From Gammaproteobacteria bacterium (GTDB taxonomy: Bacteria > Pseudomonadota > Gammaproteobacteria > Nitrosococcales > Methylophagaceae), in NCBI GenBank assembly GCA_029248745.1, contig JAQWIT010000013.1, forward strand, positions 124,001 to 188,000: a DNA stretch of 64,000 nt, given 5' to 3'. The notes under the pieces were generated by a model, which was not told the DNA's origin, did not search any database, and saw nothing but the letters and a program-made list of their open reading frames with translations. The position numbers and the translations under genes are program-made. Below, in pieces: positions 17,297 to 27,022 of the stretch; the first letter of the stretch is position 1; each line of letters opens with the position of its first letter.

Positions 17297-18249
17297 GTGT
17301 TACTCATGTTACAGATAAAGGTTTGTAATGGCATTGGAATCGGGGCTTCTATTTGTAATGCTTCGTTTGTATTTGGGTGTGTAATGCCTAATTTCCATGC
17401 ATGGAGAAATAGGCGCTTTAACCCTGCTTTTTTCATTTGCTTATTAAAGGCACGTTGTCCGTACTTGTCGTCTCCGGCAAGTGGATGGCCAATGTGTTTT
17501 GCATGGACACGAATTTGATGAGTTCTACCCGTAAAGAGTACGACTTCAGTCAATTGTGCACTAGGGAATTGTTGTAACGGAATGAACAAGGTCTCAGCAT
17601 ACTTTCCTTCGTCATTAACTTGAACCATGCGTTCGCCAGCTGACACGGTGTTTTTTAGTAATGGGGCAATCACTGTTTTTTCTTCCTGGCCCCAACTATC
17701 TTTCAATAAAGTTAAATACCGTTTGTTAATGTCATGTTCTACCATTTGTTGCTGCAAATGGAGTAGGGAAGTACGACTTTTCGCGAGTAGTAAGCAACCA
17801 GAGGTATCACGATCTAAGCGGTGAACTAATTCTAAAAACGGCAGTTCTGCTCGTATGATTCTTAGTGCTTCGATGATGCCTTGATCTATGCCACTGCCAG
17901 CGTGAACAGCGATACCTGAGGGTTTGTTTAGAATCAGAAGATCATCATCTTCGTGCAAAATGGATTCGGTGAGCTGTTGGCGAAGAAAGTCGCTGACGGT
18001 ATTGCTGATGGTTTTTTCGGTGACACGTAGCGGTGGGATACGAACGGTGTCACCGAGTTGTAGTTTGTAGGTTTGTTTTTTTCGACCTTTGTTGACTCTG
18101 ACTTCCCCTTTTCTGAGTGCGCGGTAAATACGACTTTTCGGTACGCCTTTTTCTAATGAAAGTAAAAAATTATCGAGTCTTTGGCCGGCATTCGAATCTG
18201 TTATTTCGATGAATTGAACGGAATGGTTTTTTTGAGTGCTCGATGGCAT
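17293..18249 (-). CDS. rluC: 23S rRNA pseudouridine synthase RluC
   Basis: RluC forms pseudouridines 955, 2504 and 2580 of 23S rRNA in E. coli. The 318-residue product has an N-terminal S4 RNA-binding domain (RLDNFLLSLEKGVPKSRIYR) and the RluA-type catalytic motif HRLDRDTSG with Asp146, then VELLTGRTHQIRVH-like FTGRTHQIRVHAKH. Position divergent from rne is the conserved gammaproteobacterial arrangement and favours RluC over RluD or RluA. Confidence 0.93.
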   Translation of the reverse strand: MPSSTQKNHSVQFIEITDSNAGQRLDNFLLSLEKGVPKSRIYRALRKGEVRVNKGRKKQTYKLQLGDTVRIPPLRVTEKTISNTVSDFLRQQLTESILHEDDDLLILNKPSGIAVHAGSGIDQGIIEALRIIRAELPFLELVHRLDRDTSGCLLLAKSRTSLLHLQQQMVEHDINKRYLTLLKDSWGQEEKTVIAPLLKNTVSAGERMVQVNDEGKYAETLFIPLQQFPSAQLTEVVLFTGRTHQIRVHAKHIGHPLAGDDKYGQRAFNKQMKKAGLKRLFLHAWKLGITHPNTNEALQIEAPIPMPLQTFICNMSNT

Positions 18250-18270
18250 AAGAAATCTTTAAATTTACTA

Positions 18271-18299
18271 TTGCTGATAGTGGGGTGGGCTGTTATAGT
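18271..18299 (+). promoter_or_regulatory. Sigma-70 promoter candidate for rne
   Basis: TTGCTG (18271-18276), a 17-base spacer and TATAGT (18294-18299). Start would fall near 18306, giving a leader of about 500 bases before rne, in line with the long rne leaders known in gammaproteobacteria. Confidence 0.5.
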
Positions 18300-18423
18300 C
18301 ATCAGTTGGTCGGGTTTGGAGAACGGTAGTATACCGGATCTTCATTCAATAAAGACCGTAAGATGGCAGCGTCGCTCCCGAATATTTGGTTGATGCGGTA
18401 GCAGCCTTACAAGTTTCGTAGTA

Positions 18424-18447
18424 CGCGACTGACATTGGTCAGACGCG
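18424..18447 (+). promoter_or_regulatory. Hairpin in rne leader
   Basis: Arms CGCG-A-CTGAC and GTCAG-A-CGCG enclose the loop ATTG. The stem is nine base pairs with one central A/A mismatch. There is no U tract, so it is not a typical terminator. Confidence 0.5.
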
Positions 18448-18756
18448 ATGGGTGCTCAAATTTAAGAGCAAAAAATGTAAGTGGTTCCCACAAGTTTAAT
18501 AGATAATAAGAATTTATTAAAAAGACTAAAGTCAGTAATTAAATAGTGTGCATATCCGGCCTGCTTTACCAAGGGGTGAAGCGCCGATATTGAGAGTAGG
18601 CCGTAAAATAGAAACGGCTAAATCAGTTTTTTGTTTGATAGAACAAACAGAAACTACAAGACAGGAAAGCAATGCGCAAATGTAAGACGCGTTGTAACTA
18701 GATATAATTACAAATGAAATAATTTGCCGAGTATACGTCAGGTATAGCAGAGCAAG

Positions 18757-18773
18757 CCCTTCCAGCTGAAGGG
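18757..18773 (+). promoter_or_regulatory. Hairpin close to the rne start
   Basis: CCCTTC pairs with GAAGGG around the loop CAGCT, ending about 35 bases before the rne ATG and before the GAGGT ribosome site. It may be one of the leader elements sensed by RNase E. Confidence 0.4.
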
Positions 18774-18808
18774 TAGTCAATGTGTGGACCTCAATATGAG
18801 GTTAAAGC

Positions 18809-21154
18809 ATGAAGCGAATTTTAATTAACGCAACGCATGAAGAAGAGTTACGTGTAGCGATGATCGATGGTCAACGCTTGTTTGATTTAGATATTGCCGT
18901 TCCATCTAGAGAACAGAAAAAAGGCAATATTTACAAAGGTAAAATCACCCGAGTTGAACCGAGTTTAGAAGCTGTTTTTGTTGATTATGGCTCAGAAAGG
19001 CAAGGTTTTCTTCCACTAAAAGATATTTCAAAAAGTTACTTTAAACCCCGCAAAGACGATGAAGAGTCTAACGGGCGTATCAATGTTCAGGATGTTTTAT
19101 CAGTTGGCCAAGAACTTGTTGTTCAAGTTGAAAAAGAAGAACGTGGCAATAAGGGTGCGGCTTTAACGACGATGATTAGTTTGGCCGGGCGTTATCTAGT
19201 GCTGATGCCCAATAGCCCCCGCGCAGGTGGTATTTCACGTCGCATTGAAGGCGATGAGCGAGCAGAACTGCAAGAAGCATTGCGGACGTTAGAAGTACCT
19301 GAAGGTATGGGCATGATTGTCCGTACAGCCGGTGTAGGGAAGCAGGCTGAAGAATTACAGTGGGATCTAGAATATCTCGTGCAGTTATGGACTGCGATTG
19401 ATAAAGCGACAGCCGAACGTGCGGCAGCATTTTTGGTGTATCAAGAAAGTAATATAATTATCCGTGCTTTACGTGATTATTTGCGTAAAGATATTGGTGA
19501 GATTTTAGTGGATTCACCTGAAGTTTATCAGACGGGTTATGACTTTATGCGCATGGTGATGCCGCATGAATTAAGCAAATTTAAGCTGTACCAAGATAAA
19601 GTTCCGTTATTCACACGCTATCAAATAGAGAGTCAGATTGAAACAGCTTTTCGTCATGAAGTACGCTTGCCATCGGGCGGTGCGTTGGTCATTGACCCGA
19701 CGGAAGCATTGATCTCGATTGATGTTAACTCAGCGAGAGCTAATAAGGGTGGTGACATCGAAGAAACTGCCTTTAATACTAACTTAGAGGCGGCAGAAGA
19801 AATAGCCAGACAATTACGGTTGCGTGATTTAGGTGGCTTAGTTGTTATTGATTTTATTGACATGGGTCCGAGCCGTCACCAACGTGATGTCGAAAACCGT
19901 TTACGTGATCATTTGAAAGTGGATCGTGCACGTGTCCAAGTGGGCCGAATTTCTCGGTTTGGTTTACTTGAAATGTCACGTCAACGTATTCGCCCTTCAT
20001 TGGGTGATGCGCATGAAGAAGTATGCCCACGCTGTTCTGGTTTAGGGCATGTTCGTGGTGTTGAGTCACTAGGCTTAGCTGTCTTACGCTTGGTCGAAGA
20101 AGAGGCTAGCAGAGATCGCATCAGCCAACTTATTGTGCAATTGCCTGTATCTGTTGCAACGTTTATGTTGAATGAGAAGCGGGTTCAATTAGAAGCAATT
20201 GAACGTCGTCATGGTGTTAAATTGTTGTTAATACCAAACCCCCATATGGAGACGCCACATTACGATATTGAGCGGATTAAAGATGGCAGTGAAAAACATG
20301 AGGTGAGTCATCATTTGATGGACACACCTGAACCTGAAATTCCAGAGGTGTTAAAGGAAAGACCAACGATTGAGCAACCTGCTGTTACCGGTGTGTCACC
20401 AGCAGCACCAGCACCGGTCATGGCAGCAGCGGGTACCTCTACTACTGAGACCGTAACTGAGGAGAAGAAGCCTAGCTTATTGTGCCGGCTTTTGAATGTC
20501 TTGACAGGTAAGTCACCAGACCCTGAGCCAGAAGTGGTTGAAGAGGAGAAGGCAGAATCTGTTGCAGAAGTTAAACCGCAAGGTGAGCAGAATAAGCGTC
20601 CACGTAATCGAAATAACCGCAGAAACACTCGGCGCAGAGATGAAGACAAGACTGATGATTCCCAGGGGCAAAGTAAATTAGATTCTTCGTCTTCAAGCTC
20701 AAAAGATGATGAGCAACCTCAAAACAGGAATAATAACAGCCGTCGTTCACGCCGTGGCGGTCGCCGTCGCCGTCCTCGTCAGGATAACGAGGTTGATAAG
20801 CACATTCCTGATGACAAGGGTAATAAGCTTCTTCCAGTTAAGAAGGAAGTCGATGGTAATGCATTGTCTGTTGATGATAAGCCGATGCCAAATGGTAATG
20901 TGATTGAACAAGCACCCGTAAAAGAAATTGATGGGAATAAACCACCTGCTGCAGAAAAACCTGCAAGAAAGCAGACGCGTCGTCGTCGCAGTCCGGCGAA
21001 AACCCGTGTTGCTAAAGCGATAGAAGCGAGTGGTAAAGGTAATGTAGCAAAAGCAAACCCATCGGGTGATAATGGCGAGAGTAAACCGAAATCTGCTCCA
21101 AGAAAACGAGCGCCTAGGAAGGTCAAGCCGAAAGAAGATGCCAGCCAAGAATAG
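18809..21154 (+). CDS. rne: Ribonuclease E
   Basis: RNase E is the main endonuclease of mRNA decay and rRNA/tRNA processing. The 781-residue product has an S1 domain (about 38-125), the 5'-sensor/RNase H region and the DNase I-like catalytic core with Asp305 (SIDVNS) and Asp348 (VIDFIDM). The zinc-link CPRCSG (Cys406, Cys409) follows. The C-terminal third is low-complexity, rich in Arg/Lys/Pro/Asp ([25 protein letters not shown]), as expected for the degradosome scaffold, but shorter than in E. coli (1061 residues). GAGGT precedes the ATG. Confidence 0.96.
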   Translation: MKRILINATHEEELRVAMIDGQRLFDLDIAVPSREQKKGNIYKGKITRVEPSLEAVFVDYGSERQGFLPLKDISKSYFKPRKDDEESNGRINVQDVLSVGQELVVQVEKEERGNKGAALTTMISLAGRYLVLMPNSPRAGGISRRIEGDERAELQEALRTLEVPEGMGMIVRTAGVGKQAEELQWDLEYLVQLWTAIDKATAERAAAFLVYQESNIIIRALRDYLRKDIGEILVDSPEVYQTGYDFMRMVMPHELSKFKLYQDKVPLFTRYQIESQIETAFRHEVRLPSGGALVIDPTEALISIDVNSARANKGGDIEETAFNTNLEAAEEIARQLRLRDLGGLVVIDFIDMGPSRHQRDVENRLRDHLKVDRARVQVGRISRFGLLEMSRQRIRPSLGDAHEEVCPRCSGLGHVRGVESLGLAVLRLVEEEASRDRISQLIVQLPVSVATFMLNEKRVQLEAIERRHGVKLLLIPNPHMETPHYDIERIKDGSEKHEVSHHLMDTPEPEIPEVLKERPTIEQPAVTGVSPAAPAPVMAAAGTSTTETVTEEKKPSLLCRLLNVLTGKSPDPEPEVVEEEKAESVAEVKPQGEQNKRPRNRNNRRNTRRRDEDKTDDSQGQSKLDSSSSSSKDDEQPQNRNNNSRRSRRGGRRRRPRQDNEVDKHIPDDKGNKLLPVKKEVDGNALSVDDKPMPNGNVIEQAPVKEIDGNKPPAAEKPARKQTRRRRSPAKTRVAKAIEASGKGNVAKANPSGDNGESKPKSAPRKRAPRKVKPKEDASQE

Positions 21155-21428
21155 CACTATCACAATAGAACATCTGCTGGCCTTAATTGGCCGGCAGATT
21201 GTGTATCAGCAACATGTTTGCGAGATTGTTGAGTTGTTGGATGGTCGTGTATTTGTTTTACAGGTGCTGGAAGACAATAAAAATATCCAGCCTACGCAGT
21301 ATGGTCAGGGCCACCGCACTGTTCCCGTCACATACGTGTTACCTATTTTTGATGGTGAAGGTGAATTGCATGCTGATTTGTTAGCGGCTGGTTTACAGGC
21401 CTTACTACCCGAGCAAGCTTCTCGCTAA
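21138..21428 (+). CDS. Conserved-looking hypothetical protein, 96 residues
   Basis: I do not recognise this family. The start at ATG 21138 overlaps the rne tail by 17 bases and avoids a longer frame that only rereads rne. The protein starts with [20 protein letters not shown] and contains a beta-rich centre ([19 protein letters not shown]) and a hydrophilic end. There is no signal peptide or membrane segment. Coupling to rne suggests an RNA-related or housekeeping role, but this is speculation. It ends tail-to-tail with kdsB, overlapping by 24 bases. Confidence 0.65.
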   Translation: MPAKNSTITIEHLLALIGRQIVYQQHVCEIVELLDGRVFVLQVLEDNKNIQPTQYGQGHRTVPVTYVLPIFDGEGELHADLLAAGLQALLPEQASR

Positions 21429-22157
21429 CGTTAAATCTTCTGCCGTGTCTACACCATGTCCCGGGTTGATTTTCGCTTCGGTTAAGTGAATTTTCTTACC
21501 GTAGTACAAAGCACGTAGTTGTTCTAAAGACTCAGCTTGTTCAAGCTCACAAGGCGTTAATTGGGCATATTGTTTTAAGAAGTTAGCTCGGTAACCATAT
21601 AATCCAATGTGTCGTTTATGAGGCAGGTTCTTGGGTAAATCACCGTCTTGTAAAAAAATACCTCTTAACCATGGAATGGGCGCTCGGCTGAAAGTGAGCG
21701 CATAGCCTTGGTGATCAGTGATGACTTTGACTACATTTGGGTCAAAGATGTGCTTTTCTTGATCGATGATACTGAATAAAGTCGCCATGTCAGCTTCAGC
21801 ATGGTGAGATAAGTCATCGGCTACTTGGTTGATTAATACTGCAGGTAGACATGGCTCATCACCTTGGACGTTGATGATAATGTCATCATCATCAAATTGA
21901 TAATGCTGTGCGACTTCGGCTAGGCGATCGGTACCAGAGGAATGATTGGTCTTTGTCATACATACATCTGCACCGAATGCTTTTACAGCTGTTGCTATAC
22001 GCTGGTCATCAGTTGCGATAATGACTTGTGTCGCTTCGCTTTCAGTGGCTCGTTCGAAAACGTGTTGAATCATTGGTTTACCAGCGATATCCAGCAAAGT
22101 CTTACCAGGTAGCCGTGTTGAGGCATAGCGGGCAGGTATGATGACCTTAAAAGGCAT
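21405..22157 (-). CDS. kdsB: CMP-KDO synthetase
   Basis: KdsB activates 3-deoxy-D-manno-octulosonate with CTP for lipopolysaccharide core synthesis. The 250-residue cytidylyltransferase starts with IPARYASTRLPGKTL and has VQGDEPCLP and the late motif HIGLYGYRANFL, all typical. It follows the Trm112-like gene with a TAATG stop/start overlap. It belongs to the lpxK-kdsB lipid A/core block. Confidence 0.96.
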   Translation of the reverse strand: MPFKVIIPARYASTRLPGKTLLDIAGKPMIQHVFERATESEATQVIIATDDQRIATAVKAFGADVCMTKTNHSSGTDRLAEVAQHYQFDDDDIIINVQGDEPCLPAVLINQVADDLSHHAEADMATLFSIIDQEKHIFDPNVVKVITDHQGYALTFSRAPIPWLRGIFLQDGDLPKNLPHKRHIGLYGYRANFLKQYAQLTPCELEQAESLEQLRALYYGKKIHLTEAKINPGHGVDTAEDLTLARSLLG

Positions 22158-22336
22158 TAGACAGATTCATCTGCAGCAAGTGTACGGGCTTCTTTAATCA
22201 GCATCACTGGGATGCCATCGCGAATGGGGTAAGCCAAGCGGCAAACGGGGCAGACGAGTTCTCGTTGTTCTTTATTATAGTGCAAACTGCCTTTACAGTT
22301 TGGACAGGCCAGAATGGTCAGAAGAGTTTTATCCAT
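22157..22336 (-). CDS. Trm112/YcaR-like zinc-ribbon protein
   Basis: A 59-residue protein read directly from the minus strand between lpxK and kdsB. It starts [18 protein letters not shown] and contains Cys11/Cys14 and Cys29/Cys32 (CPNC, CPVC), then [13 protein letters not shown], the typical YcaR (Trm112 family) pattern. In bacteria its role is unclear; Trm112 proteins in other domains activate methyltransferases. It overlaps the lpxK end by 8 bases and shares its stop with the kdsB start. The lpxK-ycaR-kdsB order is conserved in E. coli. Confidence 0.93.
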   Translation of the reverse strand: MDKTLLTILACPNCKGSLHYNKEQRELVCPVCRLAYPIRDGIPVMLIKEARTLAADESV

Positions 22337-23315
22337 GGTTTTCTATTCCCGCTAATTTGGTCAGAATATGTTGTTCTAAGTCATTATTGACAGAGGCTTT
22401 GACAGGAATGTACCACATATTGTCGGTGGCAAACGCACGACATTTTATCGCATCTTTTTCTGTCATTAAAATGGGCTGATCGTCACCGAAGTGTAAATCC
22501 ACTGCTTTGAAACGATGATGGTCAACAAAATAGTGTGGTTCGATGGTCAAGCCTTCATCAGTTAAATAGTTGAAGAAGCGTTCAGGGTGTCCGATGCCTG
22601 CAATGGTATGAACAGTTTCATTTTTAAAATCATCAAGTGTTTTTTGAACAGCGCCATCAGCCACATTAATGATTTTACCTGGTGTTAATGTCATCACATA
22701 TTGGGAGCGACTCTGGCCACCATTTAAAATGACGAAGTCGACCTCACGCAAACGAAGTATTGGTTCCCTTAATGGCCCTGCTGGTAAACAATATCGGTTA
22801 CCAAAAAGACGATAGCCATCGACAACGACAATTTCAATGTCTCTTGCTAGCGCATAGTGCTGGAGGCCATCGTCACTGATAATAATATTGCAGCGGTGGT
22901 TTTTGACTAAAAACTCGGCGGCTTCGTGGCGTTTTGGTGAGACAGCCATCGGGCAACCTGTTTGTTGACTGATGATAACGGGTTCATCACCAACGATTCT
23001 CGGCTCGCTATTGGGCTTGACCTCCTGAGGGTAATGCTCAGCCTTGCCACCATAACCACGACTGACGATGCCTGGGTTATAACCGGCTTGCTTTAACTGT
23101 GTGGCTAACCAAATCACGGCGGGTGTTTTACCGGTTCCACCCACGGAGATATTACCAACGATAATGACGGGCACATTTAATTGATGTTGTTTAAAAATGT
23201 TAAGCCGATAGGCAAGGCGTCGTAATCCAATGATGAGTTGATAGAGCATGCTGAAGGGTAGCAGTAGGAATCGGGTTGCTCGGTATTCATACCAAGAGTC
23301 GGTCAGCCATTTCAT
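22329..23315 (-). CDS. lpxK: Tetraacyldisaccharide 4'-kinase
   Basis: LpxK adds the 4'-phosphate to the lipid A precursor at the inner membrane. The 328-residue product has an N-terminal amphipathic/hydrophobic helix ([15 protein letters not shown]) and the P-loop [13 protein letters not shown] (about 53-65), then DDGLQHYAL and [12 protein letters not shown], typical of the family. It lies 9 bases after msbA, the standard order for lipid A export and maturation. Confidence 0.95.
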   Translation of the reverse strand: MKWLTDSWYEYRATRFLLLPFSMLYQLIIGLRRLAYRLNIFKQHQLNVPVIIVGNISVGGTGKTPAVIWLATQLKQAGYNPGIVSRGYGGKAEHYPQEVKPNSEPRIVGDEPVIISQQTGCPMAVSPKRHEAAEFLVKNHRCNIIISDDGLQHYALARDIEIVVVDGYRLFGNRYCLPAGPLREPILRLREVDFVILNGGQSRSQYVMTLTPGKIINVADGAVQKTLDDFKNETVHTIAGIGHPERFFNYLTDEGLTIEPHYFVDHHRFKAVDLHFGDDQPILMTEKDAIKCRAFATDNMWYIPVKASVNNDLEQHILTKLAGIENHG

Positions 23316-23324
23316 AGAATAAAG

Positions 23325-25079
23325 TTACTTCTCTTGGAATTGTAAGCGATGGAGTTGGGCATAGTGTTCGCCTTTAGCTATCAATTCTGCATGAGTACCC
23401 GTTTCAATAATTTCACCTTGGTGCATGACGATAATTTTATCTGCTTTTTCGATGGTAGATAAGCGATGGGCAATGACTAAAGTTGTCCGTTGTTGCATTA
23501 ACGTCTCTAAGGCGGCTTGAATGTGGCGCTCTGCCTCAGTATCTAAAGAAGCGGTGGCTTCATCTAGTACGAGTATCGGAGCATCGCGTAATAAGGCTCG
23601 CGCGATGGCGATACGTTGCCGTTGTCCGCCGGAGAGTAACACACCATTTTGGCCGACTTGGGTGGCGAGTCCTTGTGGAAGTCTTTCGATAAAACCCCAT
23701 GCATGTGCGGCTTTGGCGGCCTCGATAATACGTTCGTTACTAATATGCTCTTGTTGGCCGTAGGCAATATTATTGGCAACTGTATCGTTAAATAGCACGA
23801 CTTGTTGGTTAACGAGCGACAATTGATGGCGCAGGTTTTTGAGATTGAATTTGTTGATATCGAGGTCATCGATACTGATGTTACCATCATTGATTTGATA
23901 AAAACGTGCTAATAAACTGACCAGTGTGGTTTTACCACTACCAGAGTGCCCTACAAAAGCGACGGTTTCACCGGGTTTGACTTGGAAGGAAATATGACGG
24001 AGGACAGGGCCTTTGTCGTCATCATAACTAAAGTTAACATTACGATATTCTATTTCGCCTTGGGCCCGACTAATTGACTGATTACCGTCGTCTATTTCAG
24101 GTTGTTGATCTAACAGTACGAAAACGCTTTGTGATGCTGCTATTCCAGCCTGTAGTTTCGAATTTACTTTGGTTAGTCGTTTTAGCGGTGTCAAAATCAT
24201 GAACATGGCTGCAAAAAAAGAAGTGAAACCACCGACAGTAATTTCAGCTAACATTTCTGGCAAAGTAGCGAGGTAGATGACCCCTGCAAAGCCTAATACA
24301 GCGATCAATTGAATCGCCGGTTGACTGATGGCTTCGGTCGCTATTCTTTTCATCCGTTGGCGACGGTTTTTTTGATTGACTTTATCAAAGCGCAGGCTTT
24401 CATATGCTTGGCTACCGAAAGTTTTGACTTCGCGATGGCCTTCAATGATCTCGCTACTGATGTGGCCGACGTCACCCATAGAGTCTTGGATTTTTTTACT
24501 TATTGCGCGAAAGCGGTTGCTGATTTTATAGACCACGAAGCCAATTGCTGGCACGGTCATTAAAATAATCAGTGATAAGAACCCACTTAGATAGACCATC
24601 CAAATTAATAAACCGATGATGGTCAAGGTGTCACGAATCAGCGTTAAAATGGCATCTGTAGCGGCATTAGCGACTTGTTCGACGTCATAGAGTAGTTTGG
24701 ACATTAGTTCGCCAGAGGTGCTGCCATCATAAAAACTAGCAGGCAGGTTGATAAGTTTATTGAACATTTCTTCGCGTAAGTTCTTTATCACATTACGGGC
24801 AATCCAGCCGAGGCCGTAACCAGTGATAAAGCTGGCAACGCCACGGACTAAAAATATACCAATCAACCCTAGTGGTAACCATTTGATGATATTGGGATCC
24901 TGTTCAACAAAGCCACCATCTAATAATTCTTTTAGTAGGGCAGCTAAGGCAGTTTCGGTGGCAGCAAAAACTGCCATTGCAAGGATAGCTACCGTAAAAA
25001 CGAGCCAGTAAGGTTTGACATAGGTCAGGAGGCGACGATAAAGTTCACTCGCCGTCATTTCTTGTTCGACTTCATTCAT
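23325..25079 (-). CDS. msbA: Lipid A export ABC transporter MsbA
   Basis: MsbA flips core-lipid A across the inner membrane. The 584-residue product fuses six membrane helices (residues about 20-300) to one ATPase domain with Walker A GHSGSGKTT, signature LSGGQRQRIAIAR, Walker B ILVLDEATASLD and the H-loop IAHRLST. Linkage to lpxK and kdsB separates it from drug exporters of the same fold. Its start overlaps the exbD stop by 4 bases. Confidence 0.95.
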   Translation of the reverse strand: MNEVEQEMTASELYRRLLTYVKPYWLVFTVAILAMAVFAATETALAALLKELLDGGFVEQDPNIIKWLPLGLIGIFLVRGVASFITGYGLGWIARNVIKNLREEMFNKLINLPASFYDGSTSGELMSKLLYDVEQVANAATDAILTLIRDTLTIIGLLIWMVYLSGFLSLIILMTVPAIGFVVYKISNRFRAISKKIQDSMGDVGHISSEIIEGHREVKTFGSQAYESLRFDKVNQKNRRQRMKRIATEAISQPAIQLIAVLGFAGVIYLATLPEMLAEITVGGFTSFFAAMFMILTPLKRLTKVNSKLQAGIAASQSVFVLLDQQPEIDDGNQSISRAQGEIEYRNVNFSYDDDKGPVLRHISFQVKPGETVAFVGHSGSGKTTLVSLLARFYQINDGNISIDDLDINKFNLKNLRHQLSLVNQQVVLFNDTVANNIAYGQQEHISNERIIEAAKAAHAWGFIERLPQGLATQVGQNGVLLSGGQRQRIAIARALLRDAPILVLDEATASLDTEAERHIQAALETLMQQRTTLVIAHRLSTIEKADKIIVMHQGEIIETGTHAELIAKGEHYAQLHRLQFQEK

Positions 25080-25501
25080 TGTGGTTTGCTAGTCTTTTGG
25101 CGAGTCGCCAATGTTAATCGTGTATAGCCAAGTTGTTGTGCAGCATCCATCGCACTGACGACGTGCTGGTAGTTTGTGTCGGCATCAGCACTGATAATGA
25201 TGTGAGGATCTTGGGTATCTCCCACTGTTTTTTTCAGTAGTGCCTCGAGTTCTGCATTATTGGGATTCAATAACGTAATTTCATTGATAATGAATTGCCC
25301 GTTGGCATTGATGATAATATCGATCGGTGTTTGTTTTACAGCCAACATTTGTCCCGTTGCTTCAGGTAAGTCTACCTTGAGTGAACTTTCACGGATAAAG
25401 CTAGTAGAGACCATAAAGAAGAGTAGTAACAGGAAGACGACATCAATCATGGGTGTCAGATTAACGTCTGGCTCCTCAGGTTTGCTAGGCGATAACTTCA
25501 C
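25076..25501 (-). CDS. exbD: ExbD/TolR-type biopolymer transport protein
   Basis: A 141-residue protein with one N-terminal membrane segment containing the essential aspartate (Asp20 in NLTPMIDVVFLLLLFF), followed by a periplasmic domain. ExbD works with ExbB to turn proton motive force into movement of a TonB-like partner. No tonB is next to it. The ExbB/D pair fixed inside the msbA-lpxK-kdsB block is found in many gammaproteobacteria, and its link to lipid A export is unproven. Confidence 0.92.
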   Translation of the reverse strand: MKLSPSKPEEPDVNLTPMIDVVFLLLLFFMVSTSFIRESSLKVDLPEATGQMLAVKQTPIDIIINANGQFIINEITLLNPNNAELEALLKKTVGDTQDPHIIISADADTNYQHVVSAMDAAQQLGYTRLTLATRQKTSKPQ

Positions 25502-26172
25502 TCTGCCTGTTCCTTTTCAGGGTCGAAATCACGTAATTCTTTATCAGGATCAAACTCGCGCTCATCATGTAGGATCTCTATGAGTTTCATCGCTTGTTGT
25601 TCCATATCAACCACAAGTAAATTGATTTTACCGCGAAAGTAGCGGTAGAAGATGAGACTGGGTATAGCAACGACAAGGCCTGTCGCAGTGGTAATAAGTG
25701 CTTCAGAAATACCACCCGCGAGTGTTTCGGGGTTACCTACACCTTCAGTCGTGATAACAGCGAAGACTTTGATCATACCGATAACTGTCCCTAAAAGGCC
25801 TAGTAAAGGCGCAATGGCAGCAATGGTACCAAGTGTATTAAGGTTTTTTTCTAGTGATAGGGTGACGTGGCGGCCAACATCTTCAATACTTTCTTTGGTG
25901 ATTTGTCGTGGTGCGTCCCTGTTGATAAGACCTGAGGCTAAAATTTGTCCTAAAGGTGAATTTTCTTGTAATGCGCGAATACGACTTTCATCAACTTGTT
26001 GATAGCGCAGCCATTGCCAAATTTGGGTGACTAACTCTGGTGGTGAGATGTGTTTTGTTTGTAGGCTCCAAAAACGTTCGGTAATGATACCGATGGCAAT
26101 AATGGAGCAAAGGAGTATGGGTAGCATCAACCAACCACCAGCAGTAAAGATCTCTAACATCGTGTTGCGCAC
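25498..26172 (-). CDS. exbB: ExbB/TolQ/MotA-type proton channel protein
   Basis: A 224-residue protein with three membrane segments: an N-terminal helix (GWLMLPILLCSIIAIGIITE), then a pair of helices around IAAIAPLLGLLGTVIGMIKVF and TGLVVAIPSLIFYRYF. These match the MotA/TolQ/ExbB domain. It partners ExbD, whose start overlaps its stop by 4 bases. It follows the collapsed comEC gene on the same strand and heads the surviving operon. Confidence 0.92.
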   Translation of the reverse strand: MRNTMLEIFTAGGWLMLPILLCSIIAIGIITERFWSLQTKHISPPELVTQIWQWLRYQQVDESRIRALQENSPLGQILASGLINRDAPRQITKESIEDVGRHVTLSLEKNLNTLGTIAAIAPLLGLLGTVIGMIKVFAVITTEGVGNPETLAGGISEALITTATGLVVAIPSLIFYRYFRGKINLLVVDMEQQAMKLIEILHDEREFDPDKELRDFDPEKEQAE

Positions 26173-26216
26173 TCATCTAAGGATCAAATCAAGAGACATA
26201 ATACGTGAAAATGGCA

Positions 26217-26977
26217 TTAGTCTGTAGGGACAGATGTCCAAATTTTCTTACTTTGTTGTCGCCAAGACTTTATTTTTAGTTTTTCACCAGATTGAAAGTG
26301 AATGGAGAGCGCACCAGTCTAGCCTGTTGAATAGCTAACAATATTTTTGTTTTTATAGCGTTTTTGTACTTTTTTACTTGGGAAACGATATCGATTTAAG
26401 TAGGCGGCTGGGAACAATACCACTGTCGGATTAATAGCATTAATAAAGTCGGTTGCTGATGAGGTGTTACTGCCATGATGCGGCTTGACGTAGCCAGTTG
26501 CGCCAATGCCTTGCAGGAATAACCATGATTCGTATTCGAAAACACCGGGGTTTATCATGCCGTGAAGCGGCTTGAGTTTGACAGTAAGTTGCCAGCGTTG
26601 TCCAGCACGAAGGTGGTCAGGGTAGGGACGATAACAAGCTAAACTGATTTTTTTTGGTGAGACAGTTTCGTTGTCATCAATTGTTTCGATATTGAAACGT
26701 ATTGTACGATGTTGTTTTTAGGGATAGAGTCAATGACACCAGTGAGTGTGAGGTTTTGTTGTATTAAGTTTGGTTGTAGTTGTTGAGCAAGTTTTGTTTG
26801 GCAATGCCAATATGTCCAAAGCGCTGCTGTTAATATGAGTGCTAAGTAACGCGTCGGTTTGTAAAGAAAGAGTAAAATGTTAAGTATTACCGACCAAAAA
26901 CAGTCAATTGCTGGTAATGTAGGCAACACTAATATTAGAATGCAGCCTGTTGCAAACGCGAGAGTCGCTTTAATCAT
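26217..26977 (-). pseudogene. comEC: ComEC DNA-uptake channel, collapsed by internal deletion
   Basis: ComEC is the inner-membrane channel for transforming DNA, normally about 750-800 residues. Here only about 250 codons remain. The N-terminal membrane segments and LTLTGVIDSIP are followed, after a frameshift, by NPGVFEYESWLFLQGIGATG, part of the N-terminal ComEC domain. The next codons read KPHHGSNTSS, the metallo-beta-lactamase-like motif of the C-terminus. The whole competence membrane core is therefore gone. After a stop at 26319 the same frame reads TGALSIHFQSGEKLKI and SWRQQSKKIW to 26217, the usual C-terminal end. Position upstream of exbB fits comEC. Confidence 0.9.
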
Positions 26978-27022
26978 ATATCCCTATAATGATGTCAACT
27001 GAAAAAATGAGAGTGAGGCTCC

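Larger units (their letters stand above)
18306..18808 (+). promoter_or_regulatory. Long structured 5' leader of rne
   Basis: No credible gene lies in these 500 bases between rluC and rne. Several hairpins can be read: 18424-18447 (CGCG and CTGAC arms around an A/A mismatch), GCTC/GAGC near 18453-18468, GCCGT/ACGGC near 18600-18618, GTTTG/CAAAC near 18635-18652, and CCCTTC/GAAGGG at 18757-18773. In E. coli the rne leader binds RNase E and adjusts its own mRNA stability. A similar autoregulatory role here is inference from position and structure. Confidence 0.5.

Noticed and set aside
18532-18780. Minus-strand ORF in the rne leader
   Set aside because: No ribosome site, low-quality composition, and it lies in a hairpin-rich leader. 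Better explained as untranslated RNA.
20747-21163. Long minus-strand ORFs opposite the rne C-terminus
   Set aside because: They are antisense to the repetitive Arg/Lys-rich tail of RNase E and arise from its codon bias. They have no ribosome site or protein-like composition.
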